From assembly GCA_031178305.1 (NCBI GenBank), contig JAPSJG010000051.1:1-12607 (forward strand): a DNA stretch of 12,607 nt. Reading direction: 5' to 3'. The position numbers and the translations under genes were made by a program. Shown here piece after piece: positions 1-4,445 of this stretch (positions are counted from its first letter, which is position 1; the number at the start of each line of letters is the position of its first letter). Under the pieces are notes generated by a model. The model did not search any database, was not told the origin of the DNA, and saw only the letters and a program-made list of their open reading frames with translations. This DNA is from Sinorhizobium sp. Lineage in GTDB: Bacteria; Pseudomonadota; Alphaproteobacteria; Rhizobiales; Rhizobiaceae.

Positions 1-1012
1 CCACGCCGTCGAGGAGCCGGCCCGCGTAGCGCTTACCGACCCTGGAGACGGTATCGTCCTCAAGATCGTCGCACCACATCGGCCGGTAGGGCTCGCCCCA
101 GTGGTTCTCTTCCCAGTCGCGATGGTCAATGCGGCTGATCTCCGGGTCGTCTGGGATGGTCCAGCCGTCGACGGCGCCGACCTGCGGCGCCCACTCGCCC
201 CACTGCTTGAACAGGAAGGGCACTTCCGCCGCGGCGCATTGGTCGCGGAGCGAGCGCGCCCAATCCGGATGCATCGGACGGGCCTCGGGACCGCTCTCGC
301 CGCCGGCGACAACCCAGTCGAGGCGGACCGCCGGAACCTTGATGGAGATATTACCAATCCTCAGTGTTCCGCCGAGGAATGTGACAAGGTCCAACGGCCC
401 AAGAAGCGGCTCGGCGCTGATCCAGCGGACGGCGGCCGGCGTGTCGAGCAGGATGGGAATGCGCTCGTCGGCGCGCTTCTGATCCTCGACCGAGACGCCG
501 AGCCAGACGTTTGGGAGCGGCTTGGCAACGGCTTCGTAGGCGGTCTCATAATGATCCGGCAGATTGCCGCCCCGGACCAGTGCGCCATACCCGGCGATGA
601 AGCCCCTTCGCGAGGACATGTCGAGAATGTATTCGCGCATGCGCTCCGGCCGCTTCGTCAGCACCTGGAATGTGTGCTGCGGTGCCAGCGCCATGACCGC
701 GAAAACATGGTCGATCCAGACCTGGTCCACGCCCTCGGCGAACAGGTCGCCATGGGCGCAGACAAAGATCATGCGGGGCTTCGTCCATCGCAGCGGCTGG
801 TCGAGCCATTGGCGGTTGAGCCGCACCTCGCCGGTCCAAACTGGGCCGGCCTTGGTGTCCTTCGCCAGGCCATTGCGACTCGGGTGGTTCTTGAGCCGCG
901 TGCCGGCGAGTTTCATCGCATAGCAATTGGTGCAGCCGGGGGAGACGATGGCGCAGCCGGTGATCGGGTTCCAGGTGGCGTCCGTCCATTCGATCTTGGT
1001 GCCATCAGCCAT
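1..1012 (-). CDS. DUF5131 (phage Gp37/Gp68 family) protein, C-terminus cut by window edge
   Basis: The minus strand is open from the ATG at 1012 to the window edge, 337 codons, and lacks its stop here. The N-terminus reads MADGTKIEWTDATWNPITGC, then SPGCTNCYA. Cysteines fall at about residues 20, 27 and 30, which is the signature of the DUF5131 (Gp37/Gp68) family found in many phages. The last visible residues (GKRYAGRLLDG) match the family's C-terminal end, so only a few residues should be missing. The clustered cysteines recall metal or iron-sulphur binding, and a radical-SAM-like role has been suggested for such motifs, but the biochemical role of the family is unknown to me. A GGGAG ribosome-binding site precedes the start, which overlaps the upstream gene by 8 nt. 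It is the last visible gene of the leftward operon. Family call is firm; function is open. Confidence 0.93.
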   Translation of the reverse strand, partial: MADGTKIEWTDATWNPITGCAIVSPGCTNCYAMKLAGTRLKNHPSRNGLAKDTKAGPVWTGEVRLNRQWLDQPLRWTKPRMIFVCAHGDLFAEGVDQVWIDHVFAVMALAPQHTFQVLTKRPERMREYILDMSSRRGFIAGYGALVRGGNLPDHYETAYEAVAKPLPNVWLGVSVEDQKRADERIPILLDTPAAVRWISAEPLLGPLDLVTFLGGTLRIGNISIKVPAVRLDWVVAGGESGPEARPMHPDWARSLRDQCAAAEVPFLFKQWGEWAPQVGAVDGWTIPDDPEISRIDHRDWEENHWGEPYRPMWCDDLEDDTVSRVGKRYAGRLLDGV

Positions 1013-1175
1013 TGGCCTGCTCCCTGATGATCTTGACCTTGCGGATGGCGCCGTCGGAAACGCCGCGGCGGGTGGCGGCGAGCTGGCGCGCATGCTTGGC
1101 GTCGCACGCGTCGAGATCGAGCGGGGCGATCTCCGGATCTTCGAAATGGATGCGGAAGGGCAGGAGGTCAGGCAT
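1005..1175 (-). CDS. Small phage protein of unknown function, 56 aa
   Basis: A 56-codon reading frame starts MPDLLPFRIHFEDPEIAPLD and ends REQANG. Its start overlaps the stop of the upstream gene (1168) by 8 nt, and its stop overlaps the start of the DUF5131 gene (1012) by 8 nt. The two junctions are nearly the same sequence (ATGCCTGA and ATGGCTGA), which strongly suggests translational coupling and supports the frame despite its shortness. The N-terminal half is acidic and the C-terminal half is basic (ATRRGVSDGAIRKVKIIRE). I see no known domain or membrane segment. Small proteins of this kind are common in the accessory leftward operons of rhizobial prophages; the function is unknown. Confidence 0.72.
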   Translation of the reverse strand: MPDLLPFRIHFEDPEIAPLDLDACDAKHARQLAATRRGVSDGAIRKVKIIREQANG

Positions 1176-1464
1176 CGAGCTGCTCCTCGGTGAAGCCGGC
1201 GGCTTCGTTGACGCACTCGACGATGAAGAGCGCGATCGCCATCGATTCCTCGTCGGGGCGTTCGTTGTTCACGTCGACGGTGAAGACATCGCAGCCGTGG
1301 CGATCGAGCACGACGCCGACGTCGTCATCGGAGAGACGCAGCGGCAGATCGACGTTCTGGTCTAGGAATGCGGTGCGGATGGTGCGATGGCTGACGGGGT
1401 GCGGTTTGACGGCCGCCGCATTGAAGGCGTTGATGGCGGCGCGGTGAGTGGATCCGATGCTCAT
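1168..1464 (-). CDS. Hypothetical acidic phage protein, 98 aa
   Basis: I chose the ATG at 1464 (MSIGSTHRAAINAFNAAAV...) because an AGGGAGG ribosome-binding site lies just upstream, and because this start forms an ATGA overlap with the stop of the upstream frame at 1461. A start 11 codons earlier is possible but has no comparable support. The C-terminal half is strongly acidic (LSDDDVGVVLDRHG, NNERPDEESM). No membrane segment or motif is recognised. It sits mid-operon between the interrupted frame (1461-1901) and the 56-aa gene, overlapping both. Expression as part of the leftward early transcript is likely; the role is unknown. Confidence 0.78.
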   Translation of the reverse strand: MSIGSTHRAAINAFNAAAVKPHPVSHRTIRTAFLDQNVDLPLRLSDDDVGVVLDRHGCDVFTVDVNNERPDEESMAIALFIVECVNEAAGFTEEQLDA

Positions 1465-1901
1465 TGTCCCGCCTCCCTCATCTTGGGTGCGGGGCACGAG
1501 CGCCAGACCGTTTGGCGCCTGTTAGCTTCGATATTGATCGAGGTCCCGCCGGGAACGATTTTGGTAAAGAGTGGTTTTGGGCCATCTATGCTGACGAAAG
1601 GTGATGCATGCCCAGATACTTCTTCGACGTCATCAACGGTGAAGGCCCGATGCGAGATGACGAAGGGGTTGAACTTCCTGACCCAGACGCTGTTCGGAGA
1701 GAGGCGGCTAAGATTGTGACTGATCTTGCGCGGGACGAAGTCCCGAAGGAGCAGGCGGTCAAAATCGTAGTCAACGTCCGCAACGAGGCGGACGCCAAGG
1801 TGTTCGTTGGCCAGTTGCATTACTCGGGCGATTGGCATGGGTAGCCCTCCCTGGGCGAGAGCGAGCATGCGGTTGCGGACGCTGTGCAGATTAGCGGTCA
1901 T
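1461..1901 (-). CDS. Leftward-operon ORF, 146 aa, probably interrupted by the antisense DUF6894 gene
   Basis: The frame starts MTANLHSVRNRMLALAQGGL after an AAAGGAAA ribosome-binding site, 17 nt below the previous gene. It ends KMREAGQ with an ATGA overlap to the 98-aa gene. Both ends therefore look like genuine operon sequence. The middle, about residues 20-98, is exactly antisense to the DUF6894 gene at 1608-1844, whose protein is recognisable while this one is not. The simplest reading is that a DUF6894 cassette was inserted into a shorter operon gene and that the frame happens to stay open across it. The 146-aa product may be a chimera without function. An alternative is a true sense/antisense gene pair. 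Confidence 0.42.
   Translation of the reverse strand: MTANLHSVRNRMLALAQGGLPMPIARVMQLANEHLGVRLVADVDYDFDRLLLRDFVPRKISHNLSRLSPNSVWVRKFNPFVISHRAFTVDDVEEVSGHASPFVSIDGPKPLFTKIVPGGTSINIEANRRQTVWRSCPAPKMREAGQ
1552..1576 (+). promoter_or_regulatory. Possible EcfG/RpoE2-type promoter of the DUF6894 gene
   Basis: GGAAC at 1552-1556 is followed after 16 nt by GGTT (1573-1576), close to the alphaproteobacterial general-stress consensus GGAAC-N16-19-CGTT. The predicted start point would leave a leader of roughly 25 nt before the ribosome-binding site and ATG at 1608. The -10 half has one mismatch and the motif is short, so chance is a real alternative. A sigma70-like pair (TTGATC at 1534, GATTTT at 1557) overlaps it. 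Confidence 0.25.
1608..1844 (+). CDS. DUF6894 family protein, 78 aa
   Basis: The protein begins MPRYFFDVINGEGPMRDDEG and continues ELPDPDAVRREAAKIVTDLARDE. This is the characteristic DUF6894 pattern: MPRYFFDV, then an acidic DDEG turn, ELPD and an alanine-rich helix. Length is typical for the family. An AAAGG ribosome-binding site lies 6 nt before the ATG. The gene runs plus-strand inside an otherwise minus-strand operon, so it needs its own promoter; a possible EcfG-type element lies at 1552-1576. The family is abundant in rhizobia and Methylobacterium, often in many copies per genome, and has no established function. The setting suggests an accessory gene acquired by the phage rather than a core phage gene. 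Confidence 0.85.
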   Translation: MPRYFFDVINGEGPMRDDEGVELPDPDAVRREAAKIVTDLARDEVPKEQAVKIVVNVRNEADAKVFVGQLHYSGDWHG

Positions 1902-1918
1902 GAGGGTTTCCTTTGGTG

Positions 1919-2158
1919 TCAGCGCCGGGAGGGCTGGATGAAGAGATCGATCCAGAGATCCTGCAGCCGCTCGCGATCGAGACCGTGCGTCGCGGCGGTT
2001 TCGAGGAAGGTCCGATCGGGGGTGGCGTAGCAGTCGAGCAGCGCGGAGCGTGCCTTGACTGTCAGGCCATGGCCGCGAAGCATGGCAAGCGGGCCGGGCT
2101 GTGCGGTGGCGCGCTGGCGCCGGGTGGCTGCCGTGGGAGTGGTGTCGCGGAGCGGCAT
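1919..2158 (-). CDS. Hypothetical phage protein, 79 aa
   Basis: The frame is open from 2188, but I prefer the ATG at 2158 (MPLRDTTPTAATRRQR...), because it shares a TGATG stop/start overlap with the upstream gene and such overlaps are the rule in this operon. The longer form would add ten residues; its GGAAGGA lies too close to the ATG. The N-terminal 30 residues are basic and alanine- and threonine-rich, probably disordered. The C-terminal part (ATPDRTFLETAATHGLDRERLQDLWIDLFI) is predicted helical and could be a helix-turn-helix-like unit, but I do not recognise a family. The gene ends 17 nt before the next start. Confidence 0.65.
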   Translation of the reverse strand: MPLRDTTPTAATRRQRATAQPGPLAMLRGHGLTVKARSALLDCYATPDRTFLETAATHGLDRERLQDLWIDLFIQPSRR

Positions 2159-2331
2159 CATACCCGTGCGTCCGATGCGTATTGCCATTCCTTCCGGAAG
2201 GCGGTGGTGCCTGCGAGGGCGGCGCCCATCAGGAAAGCGATCGAAAGCGCGAGGATGGCGCAGGCCAGATAGAAGCGATTGGGACAGGCTTCGAGCCGCG
2301 CCTTGCCGCAGCCGGTGAAATGCTCGTTCAT
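2158..2331 (-). CDS. Small single-span membrane protein, 57 aa
   Basis: The start is the ATG at 2331 (MNEHFTGCGKARLEACPNRF). One hydrophobic segment follows at about residues 20-41 (FYLACAILALSIAFLMGAAL), and then a basic-polar tail beginning FRKEW. With RF before and RK after the helix the topology is ambiguous. It overlaps the upstream 36-aa membrane peptide by ATGA and the downstream gene by TGATG, so the three should be translated as a unit. GGAG lies about 12 nt upstream. The frame stays open further upstream to 2448, but that extension reads through a different gene. Small phage membrane proteins act as holins, antiholins, exclusion proteins or host-division inhibitors; nothing here separates these. 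Confidence 0.65.
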   Translation of the reverse strand: MNEHFTGCGKARLEACPNRFYLACAILALSIAFLMGAALAGTTAFRKEWQYASDARV

Positions 2332-2438
2332 GACCAGAGGCTCCAGAGCAAGTTCAGATGAATGGGGAGCGTAAAGGCGAGGCCGGCGAGCGCGCCGCAC
2401 GTGAACCACAGGGGCAGGGGGCCACGGCGACGCGCCAC
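2328..2438 (-). CDS. Membrane microprotein, 36 aa, GTG start
   Basis: A 36-codon frame starts at GTG 2438, six nucleotides after the upstream stop (2445), and ends with an ATGA overlap to the 57-aa membrane protein. The peptide begins VARRRGPLPLWFTCGALAGL and continues as an almost unbroken hydrophobic stretch rich in Leu and Trp to the end. This fits a single helix with a positive cytoplasmic N-terminus. Its codons fit exactly between its neighbours, which is the main support. The ribosome-binding site is weak, so translation probably depends on coupling. Its first codons lie within a 48-bp duplication, and the second copy at 2709-2756 encodes a broken version. Role unknown. Confidence 0.52.
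   Translation of the reverse strand: MARRRGPLPLWFTCGALAGLAFTLPIHLNLLWSLWS
2389..2436 (+). repeat. 48-bp direct repeat, copy 1
   Basis: Positions 2389-2436 and 2709-2756 match at 45 of 48 bases in the same orientation, with offset 320. This copy covers the N-terminal codons of the 36-aa membrane peptide. Confidence 0.9.
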
Positions 2439-2444
2439 TGCCGG

Positions 2445-2678
2445 TCACTTCACCGGAGCGGCAATGTCCGCGCCGGAGCCGTTGCTATTGTCGAGAGTGA
2501 GGGGAGCGTAGATCAGGTCTACGACGAGGCGCTGCTCGTCGAACCACTTCGGCCCCTTGTCCGGGGTTTGAGGTGACAGAAGGTATTGGTCGCAGCCGGT
2601 GATGTATTCGGCATGTCCGGTCACCACGCCCGTAAAGTTCGTGATGCAGTCCTTCGCGTAAGATCCAAGCTTTATCAT
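2445..2678 (-). CDS. Hypothetical phage protein, 77 aa
   Basis: I chose the ATG at 2678, which gives MIKLGSYAKDCITNFTGVVT. A start at 2729 would add residues that read into the 48-bp repeat. GGAG lies about 10 nt upstream, and the start also overlaps (ATGA) the end of the degenerate reading frame from the repeat. The core KDCITNFTGVVTGHAEYITGCDQYLLSP followed by WFDEQRLVV resembles a family of small beta-rich phage and prophage proteins, where a conserved glycine, a G-C-x-Q/D-Q turn and a WFDE motif recur. I cannot name its function. The tail (LTLDNSNGSGADIAAPVK) looks disordered. It is a leftward-operon gene, downstream of the 60-aa protein. Confidence 0.75.
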   Translation of the reverse strand: MIKLGSYAKDCITNFTGVVTGHAEYITGCDQYLLSPQTPDKGPKWFDEQRLVVDLIYAPLTLDNSNGSGADIAAPVK

Positions 2679-2708
2679 TTCGGGAATTCTCCAGAAGGCA
2701 TCGGGATG

Positions 2709-2756
2709 AGCGCGCCGCGCGTGAACCACAGGGGCAGGGGTCCACGGCGGCGCGCC
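2709..2756 (+). repeat. 48-bp direct repeat, copy 2, with a broken copy of the membrane microprotein frame
   Basis: On the minus strand this copy still encodes ARRRGPLPLWFTRGAL, the same residues as the start of the 36-aa membrane peptide apart from Cys to Arg. The hydrophobic part is lost: the frame continues PMPSGEFPK and stops at 2675, with an ATGA overlap to the next gene. No ATG or GTG start is in frame. It looks like a truncated duplicate. Confidence 0.85.
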
Positions 2757-2771
2757 CTCTTCGCCGTGGCG

Positions 2772-2954
2772 CTACGCCGCCTGGGCCATGACGGTGGCGA
2801 GTTCGGTGGCCTTCGGGCCAAAGGTGTTGATCTGGCGCTCGGTGAAGCCCTTTAGGAGCAAGTCATCCTTGGTGCAGCCATCGCCGACCGAGCGCATCGC
2901 CTCGGCCATGCGGTTGATGGTGTTTCTGGTGTGAATTCCGCCGTTCGGTTGCAT
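2772..2954 (-). CDS. First gene of leftward operon, 60-aa helical phage protein
   Basis: The frame starts MQPNGGIHTRNTINRMAEAM, with GGAGA about 6-10 nt before the ATG, and ends ELATVMAQAA. The segment TINRMAEAMRSVGDGCTKDDLLLKGFTERQINTFG reads as two or three helices. The phrase DDLLLKGFTERQINTFG resembles a small helix-turn-helix in which the enzyme or DNA contact helix is KGFTERQIN. Similar short proteins open accessory operons in rhizobial prophages. The gene lies about 90 nt below the predicted pL start point, so it should be the first product of the leftward transcript and under direct repressor control. Regulatory role is inference. Confidence 0.72.
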   Translation of the reverse strand: MQPNGGIHTRNTINRMAEAMRSVGDGCTKDDLLLKGFTERQINTFGPKATELATVMAQAA

Positions 2955-3048
2955 CGTTCGTCTCCGGGTGCAGGAAGGATGACCTCCCGGCGGCGCGAAG
3001 ACTCAAGGCCGTGTTTTCCGCGCCGCCTTCACGAGGAGGACGAGCGGA
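2955..3048 (-). other. Leader of the leftward operon with a 9-bp hairpin
   Basis: The predicted pL transcript has a leader of about 90 nt before the ATG at 2954. Within it, 2989-2997 (GGCGGCGCG) and 3019-3027 (CGCGCCGCC) are perfect inverted repeats with a 21-nt loop. No T-run follows, so it is not a simple terminator. It could be an mRNA-stability or antitermination element. No gene is seen between 2955 and 3187. Confidence 0.5.
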
Positions 3049-3078
3049 AGAATAAGGAGGAAACATTTCCGCTGTCAA
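3049..3078 (-). promoter_or_regulatory. Predicted leftward early promoter pL
   Basis: On the minus strand a perfect -35 box TTGACA (3078-3073) is followed after 18 nt by TATTCT (3054-3049), a four-of-six match to the -10 consensus. An operator-like inverted repeat (3057-3072) fills the spacer and a second (3087-3102) lies just upstream. Both would let the repressor block this promoter. Confidence 0.7.
3057..3072. promoter_or_regulatory. Operator-like site OL1
   Basis: GAGGAA-ACAT-TTCCGC, 11 of 12 positions of the inverted repeat GCGGAA-N4-TTCCGC. It lies between the -35 and -10 boxes of pL. Confidence 0.7.
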
Positions 3079-3086
3079 GCCGATGA

Positions 3087-3102
3087 ACGGAAAGAATTCC
3101 GC
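3087..3102. promoter_or_regulatory. Operator-like site OL2
   Basis: ACGGAA-AGAA-TTCCGC, 11 of 12 positions of the GCGGAA-N4-TTCCGC repeat, 30 bp (about three helical turns) from OL1 and just upstream of the pL -35 box. A further half-site GCGGAAACGA lies at 3122-3131. Confidence 0.68.
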
Positions 3103-3130
3103 CATCCGAAGTATGAGTGTGGCGGAAACG

Positions 3131-3154
3131 AAAAAACCCGGCAGTTTTGCCGGG
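3131..3154 (-). terminator. Rho-independent terminator of the repressor gene
   Basis: Read on the minus strand, CCCGGC-AAAACT-GCCGGG is followed directly by six T residues. It begins about 34 nt after the repressor stop codon (3188). It would keep repressor transcription from running into the leftward operon in the lysogen. Confidence 0.88.
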
Positions 3155-3187
3155 CTTGATATGGTGGGGTGATTCGGCTGGATTGGC

Positions 3188-3889
3188 TTAGACGCCGAAG
3201 AGCTCATTCATGGTTAAAACCTTATGATAGGAGATGATCGCTTCGTTCTTGATCTCGATCTCTGCCGGTGGGTTGTGCTTGCGAATGATGAGGGCCTCTC
3301 CGGTTCGCCGGACGTAAAGGCCGATCGTAGCCTCGACCGTTCCTTCAGGCTCTTCTTCGCCAATGCGGCACTGAACCACCACTGCGTCGCCCGACCGCGC
3401 CGGCTTATGGGGGTGAACATAGACCAGGTCACCCTGCCAATACTGTGGCTCCATCGAGCTGCCCTCGACGTAGAGGGAGTAGATGTCTTTCGTACCCATC
3501 AGTGCCGGTGGCCGCCGCACGTAATCGATCGCGTCACTGGACAGTTGGAATGCTCCTCGGTGGTGTGAACCGGCAGCTGTGCCGAGGACGGGCACATCTT
3601 TCGGCATTGCAGAATTAGCGGGAAGTTCGATATTGGCAACCCGCACTTCTTGGTGGGGCTGCACAGGCTGTGCCTGCCCGCTGTCCTGCCCAGTGAGCAG
3701 CCATTGCTCAGAAACTTCAAGGGCCGAGGCCAACGCCGAAAGCGTTTTTCCAGTGGGAAGTTGATCCCTGTTGGCGAGCAGCTTCCGGAGCGTGTCCTTC
3801 GAAAGCCCGGACTTCAAGGATGCGGCCTGCGGGCTCAAATCCATGATACTCAAGCGTTCTTTGATGCGGTCGTGAATTGTTTCCGTCAT
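3188..3889 (-). CDS. CI-like phage repressor, XRE helix-turn-helix plus S24 LexA-type domain, 233 aa
   Basis: Residues about 5-66 form an XRE-type helix-turn-helix (ERLSIMDLSPQAASLKSGLSKDTLRKLL, then LSALASALEVSEQWLLTG). Residues about 97-225 form a peptidase S24/LexA-like domain with a putative Ala-Gly cleavage site at 106-107 (GTAAGS) and the catalytic-serine motif GSSMEP at 143-148. The lysine expected about 40-50 residues later is not obvious, because the matching stretch reads IGLYVRRTG. The ATG at 3889 is chosen because longer versions lack domain support and cross the cro promoter. No Shine-Dalgarno is visible. A -10 box (TAGAAT) ends 7 nt before the ATG, so the mRNA is probably leaderless, as lambda cI is from pRM. 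Flanking operators indicate autoregulation and control of both early operons. Confidence 0.95.
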   Translation of the reverse strand: MTETIHDRIKERLSIMDLSPQAASLKSGLSKDTLRKLLANRDQLPTGKTLSALASALEVSEQWLLTGQDSGQAQPVQPHQEVRVANIELPANSAMPKDVPVLGTAAGSHHRGAFQLSSDAIDYVRRPPALMGTKDIYSLYVEGSSMEPQYWQGDLVYVHPHKPARSGDAVVVQCRIGEEEPEGTVEATIGLYVRRTGEALIIRKHNPPAEIEIKNEAIISYHKVLTMNELFGV

Positions 3890-3891
3890 GT

Positions 3892-3907
3892 GCGGAATTC
3901 TATCCGT
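3892..3907. promoter_or_regulatory. Operator-like site at pRM
   Basis: GCGGAA-TTCT-ATCCGT, a 10 of 12 match to GCGGAA-N4-TTCCGC. It overlaps the predicted -10 box of the repressor promoter, suggesting negative autoregulation when occupied. Confidence 0.58.
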
Positions 3908-3926
3908 GCTGATGGCGACGTGTAAG
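3897..3926 (-). promoter_or_regulatory. Predicted repressor promoter pRM
   Basis: On the minus strand CTTACA (3926-3921) and TAGAAT (3902-3897) are 18 nt apart. They match 4 of 6 and 5 of 6 consensus bases. Transcription would start at or next to the repressor ATG (3889). Confidence 0.6.
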
Positions 3927-3940
3927 AGGAAAGATTTCTG

Positions 3941-3969
3941 TTGACTCGGCGGAAACGATTCCGCATTTT
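3941..3969 (+). promoter_or_regulatory. Predicted rightward early promoter pR
   Basis: TTGACT (3941-3946) is followed after 17 nt by CATTTT (3964-3969). The perfect operator-like repeat at 3949-3964 fills the spacer. The start point would fall at about 3976-3978, the ATG of the cro-like gene. The -10 box is weak (3 of 6), as is common in this group. Confidence 0.62.
3949..3964. promoter_or_regulatory. Operator-like site OR1 (perfect palindrome)
   Basis: GCGGAA-ACGA-TTCCGC is a perfect 6-bp inverted repeat with a 4-nt centre, placed inside pR. It defines the consensus used for the other sites. A half-site TTCCGT follows at 3968-3973. Confidence 0.78.
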
Positions 3970-3977
3970 CCGTACCC

Positions 3978-4226
3978 ATGACGCTTCGAGAACAACTCAT
4001 CCTCGTCTCCGACGAGTTCGGTCGCGCCCGCGGCATCGGCAGGCAGCGCGTTTCGACGATCGTGCTTAACCGCGGCTCAACGCTGGATTTGCTGGCGCAG
4101 GGCCGTAGCGACCTGAACACCGGCACCTTTGAGCGTGCGATGCTCTGGTTCTCCGAAAATTGGCCGGAAGGGGCTAAGTGGCCCACCGGCGTGTCGCGTC
4201 CTGTAATGCAGGAGGCGGCGGAATGA
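3978..4226 (+). CDS. Cro-like transcriptional regulator, 82 aa
   Basis: The first rightward gene is divergent from the repressor. The N-terminus (MTLREQLILVSDEFGRARGI) is followed by GRQRVSTIVLNRGSTLDLLAQGRSDLNTGTFERAMLWFSENWP. This reads as a short helix-turn-helix and matches a protein type that occupies the cro position in many rhizobial prophages (the FERAMxWFSxNWPEG phrase is typical). No Shine-Dalgarno is visible before the ATG, and the predicted pR start point coincides with it, so translation is probably leaderless. By position it should bind the GCGGAA/TTCCGC operators and lower repressor synthesis during lytic growth. Cro function is inferred from position, not shown by a diagnostic motif. 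Confidence 0.82.
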   Translation: MTLREQLILVSDEFGRARGIGRQRVSTIVLNRGSTLDLLAQGRSDLNTGTFERAMLWFSENWPEGAKWPTGVSRPVMQEAAE

Positions 4227-4445
4227 CGTTCCCCCAGCAAGGTACCGGTCTCCTCCTCCCAACTGGCGACCTTGCCACCTGGAAGGGACGCGCCCGATCG
4301 CGGCGCGTCCCTGTCTCTGTTTTTGCATCTGCATACCCATGCGGCCCTCCGTGATCTGATGGGCTGACCTTAGGCCGCCGGCGCGCGGCTCTCACGGAAT
4401 CCTTTCGATTGTTTTTTTCCTTGACCGAAACTCAGGGGTGTTTTC
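4227..4445 (+). other. Intergenic region after the cro-like gene
   Basis: It holds the hairpin terminator at 4284-4324, a weaker G+C hairpin (4374-4378 with 4385-4389) and a T-rich stretch at 4409-4420. TTGACC (4421-4426) could be a -35 box, but no convincing -10 follows. A 43-codon frame (4223-4354) overlaps the cro stop but runs through the terminator; I do not call it. Confidence 0.5.
4284..4324 (+). terminator. Terminator after the cro-like gene (tR1-like)
   Basis: AGGGACGCGCC (4284-4294) and GGCGCGTCCCT (4302-4312) form a perfect 11-bp stem with a 7-nt loop, followed by GTCTCTGTTTTT. The T-run is delayed by about 7 nt, so termination may be partial. The position just after the first rightward gene matches lambda tR1, which implies either readthrough, antitermination or a second promoter for the genes beyond. 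Confidence 0.66.

Noticed and set aside
101..1027. 308-codon plus-strand frame
   Set aside because: It is antisense to the DUF5131 gene, its protein has no family features, and the minus strand has clear motifs and operon overlaps.
4217..4231. GCGGAA followed by TTCC near the end of the cro-like gene, as another operator
   Set aside because: The spacing is 5 rather than 4, the second half is incomplete and no promoter is nearby.
3890..4240. N-terminal extension of the repressor to 350 aa
   Set aside because: The extra 117 residues read through pR, the operators and the cro-like gene in antisense, and the helix-turn-helix begins right after the ATG at 3889.
4223..4354. 43-codon frame with an ATGA overlap to the cro-like gene
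   Set aside because: It runs through a perfect 11-bp terminator hairpin and its product is basic and low in complexity. The overlap alone is not enough.
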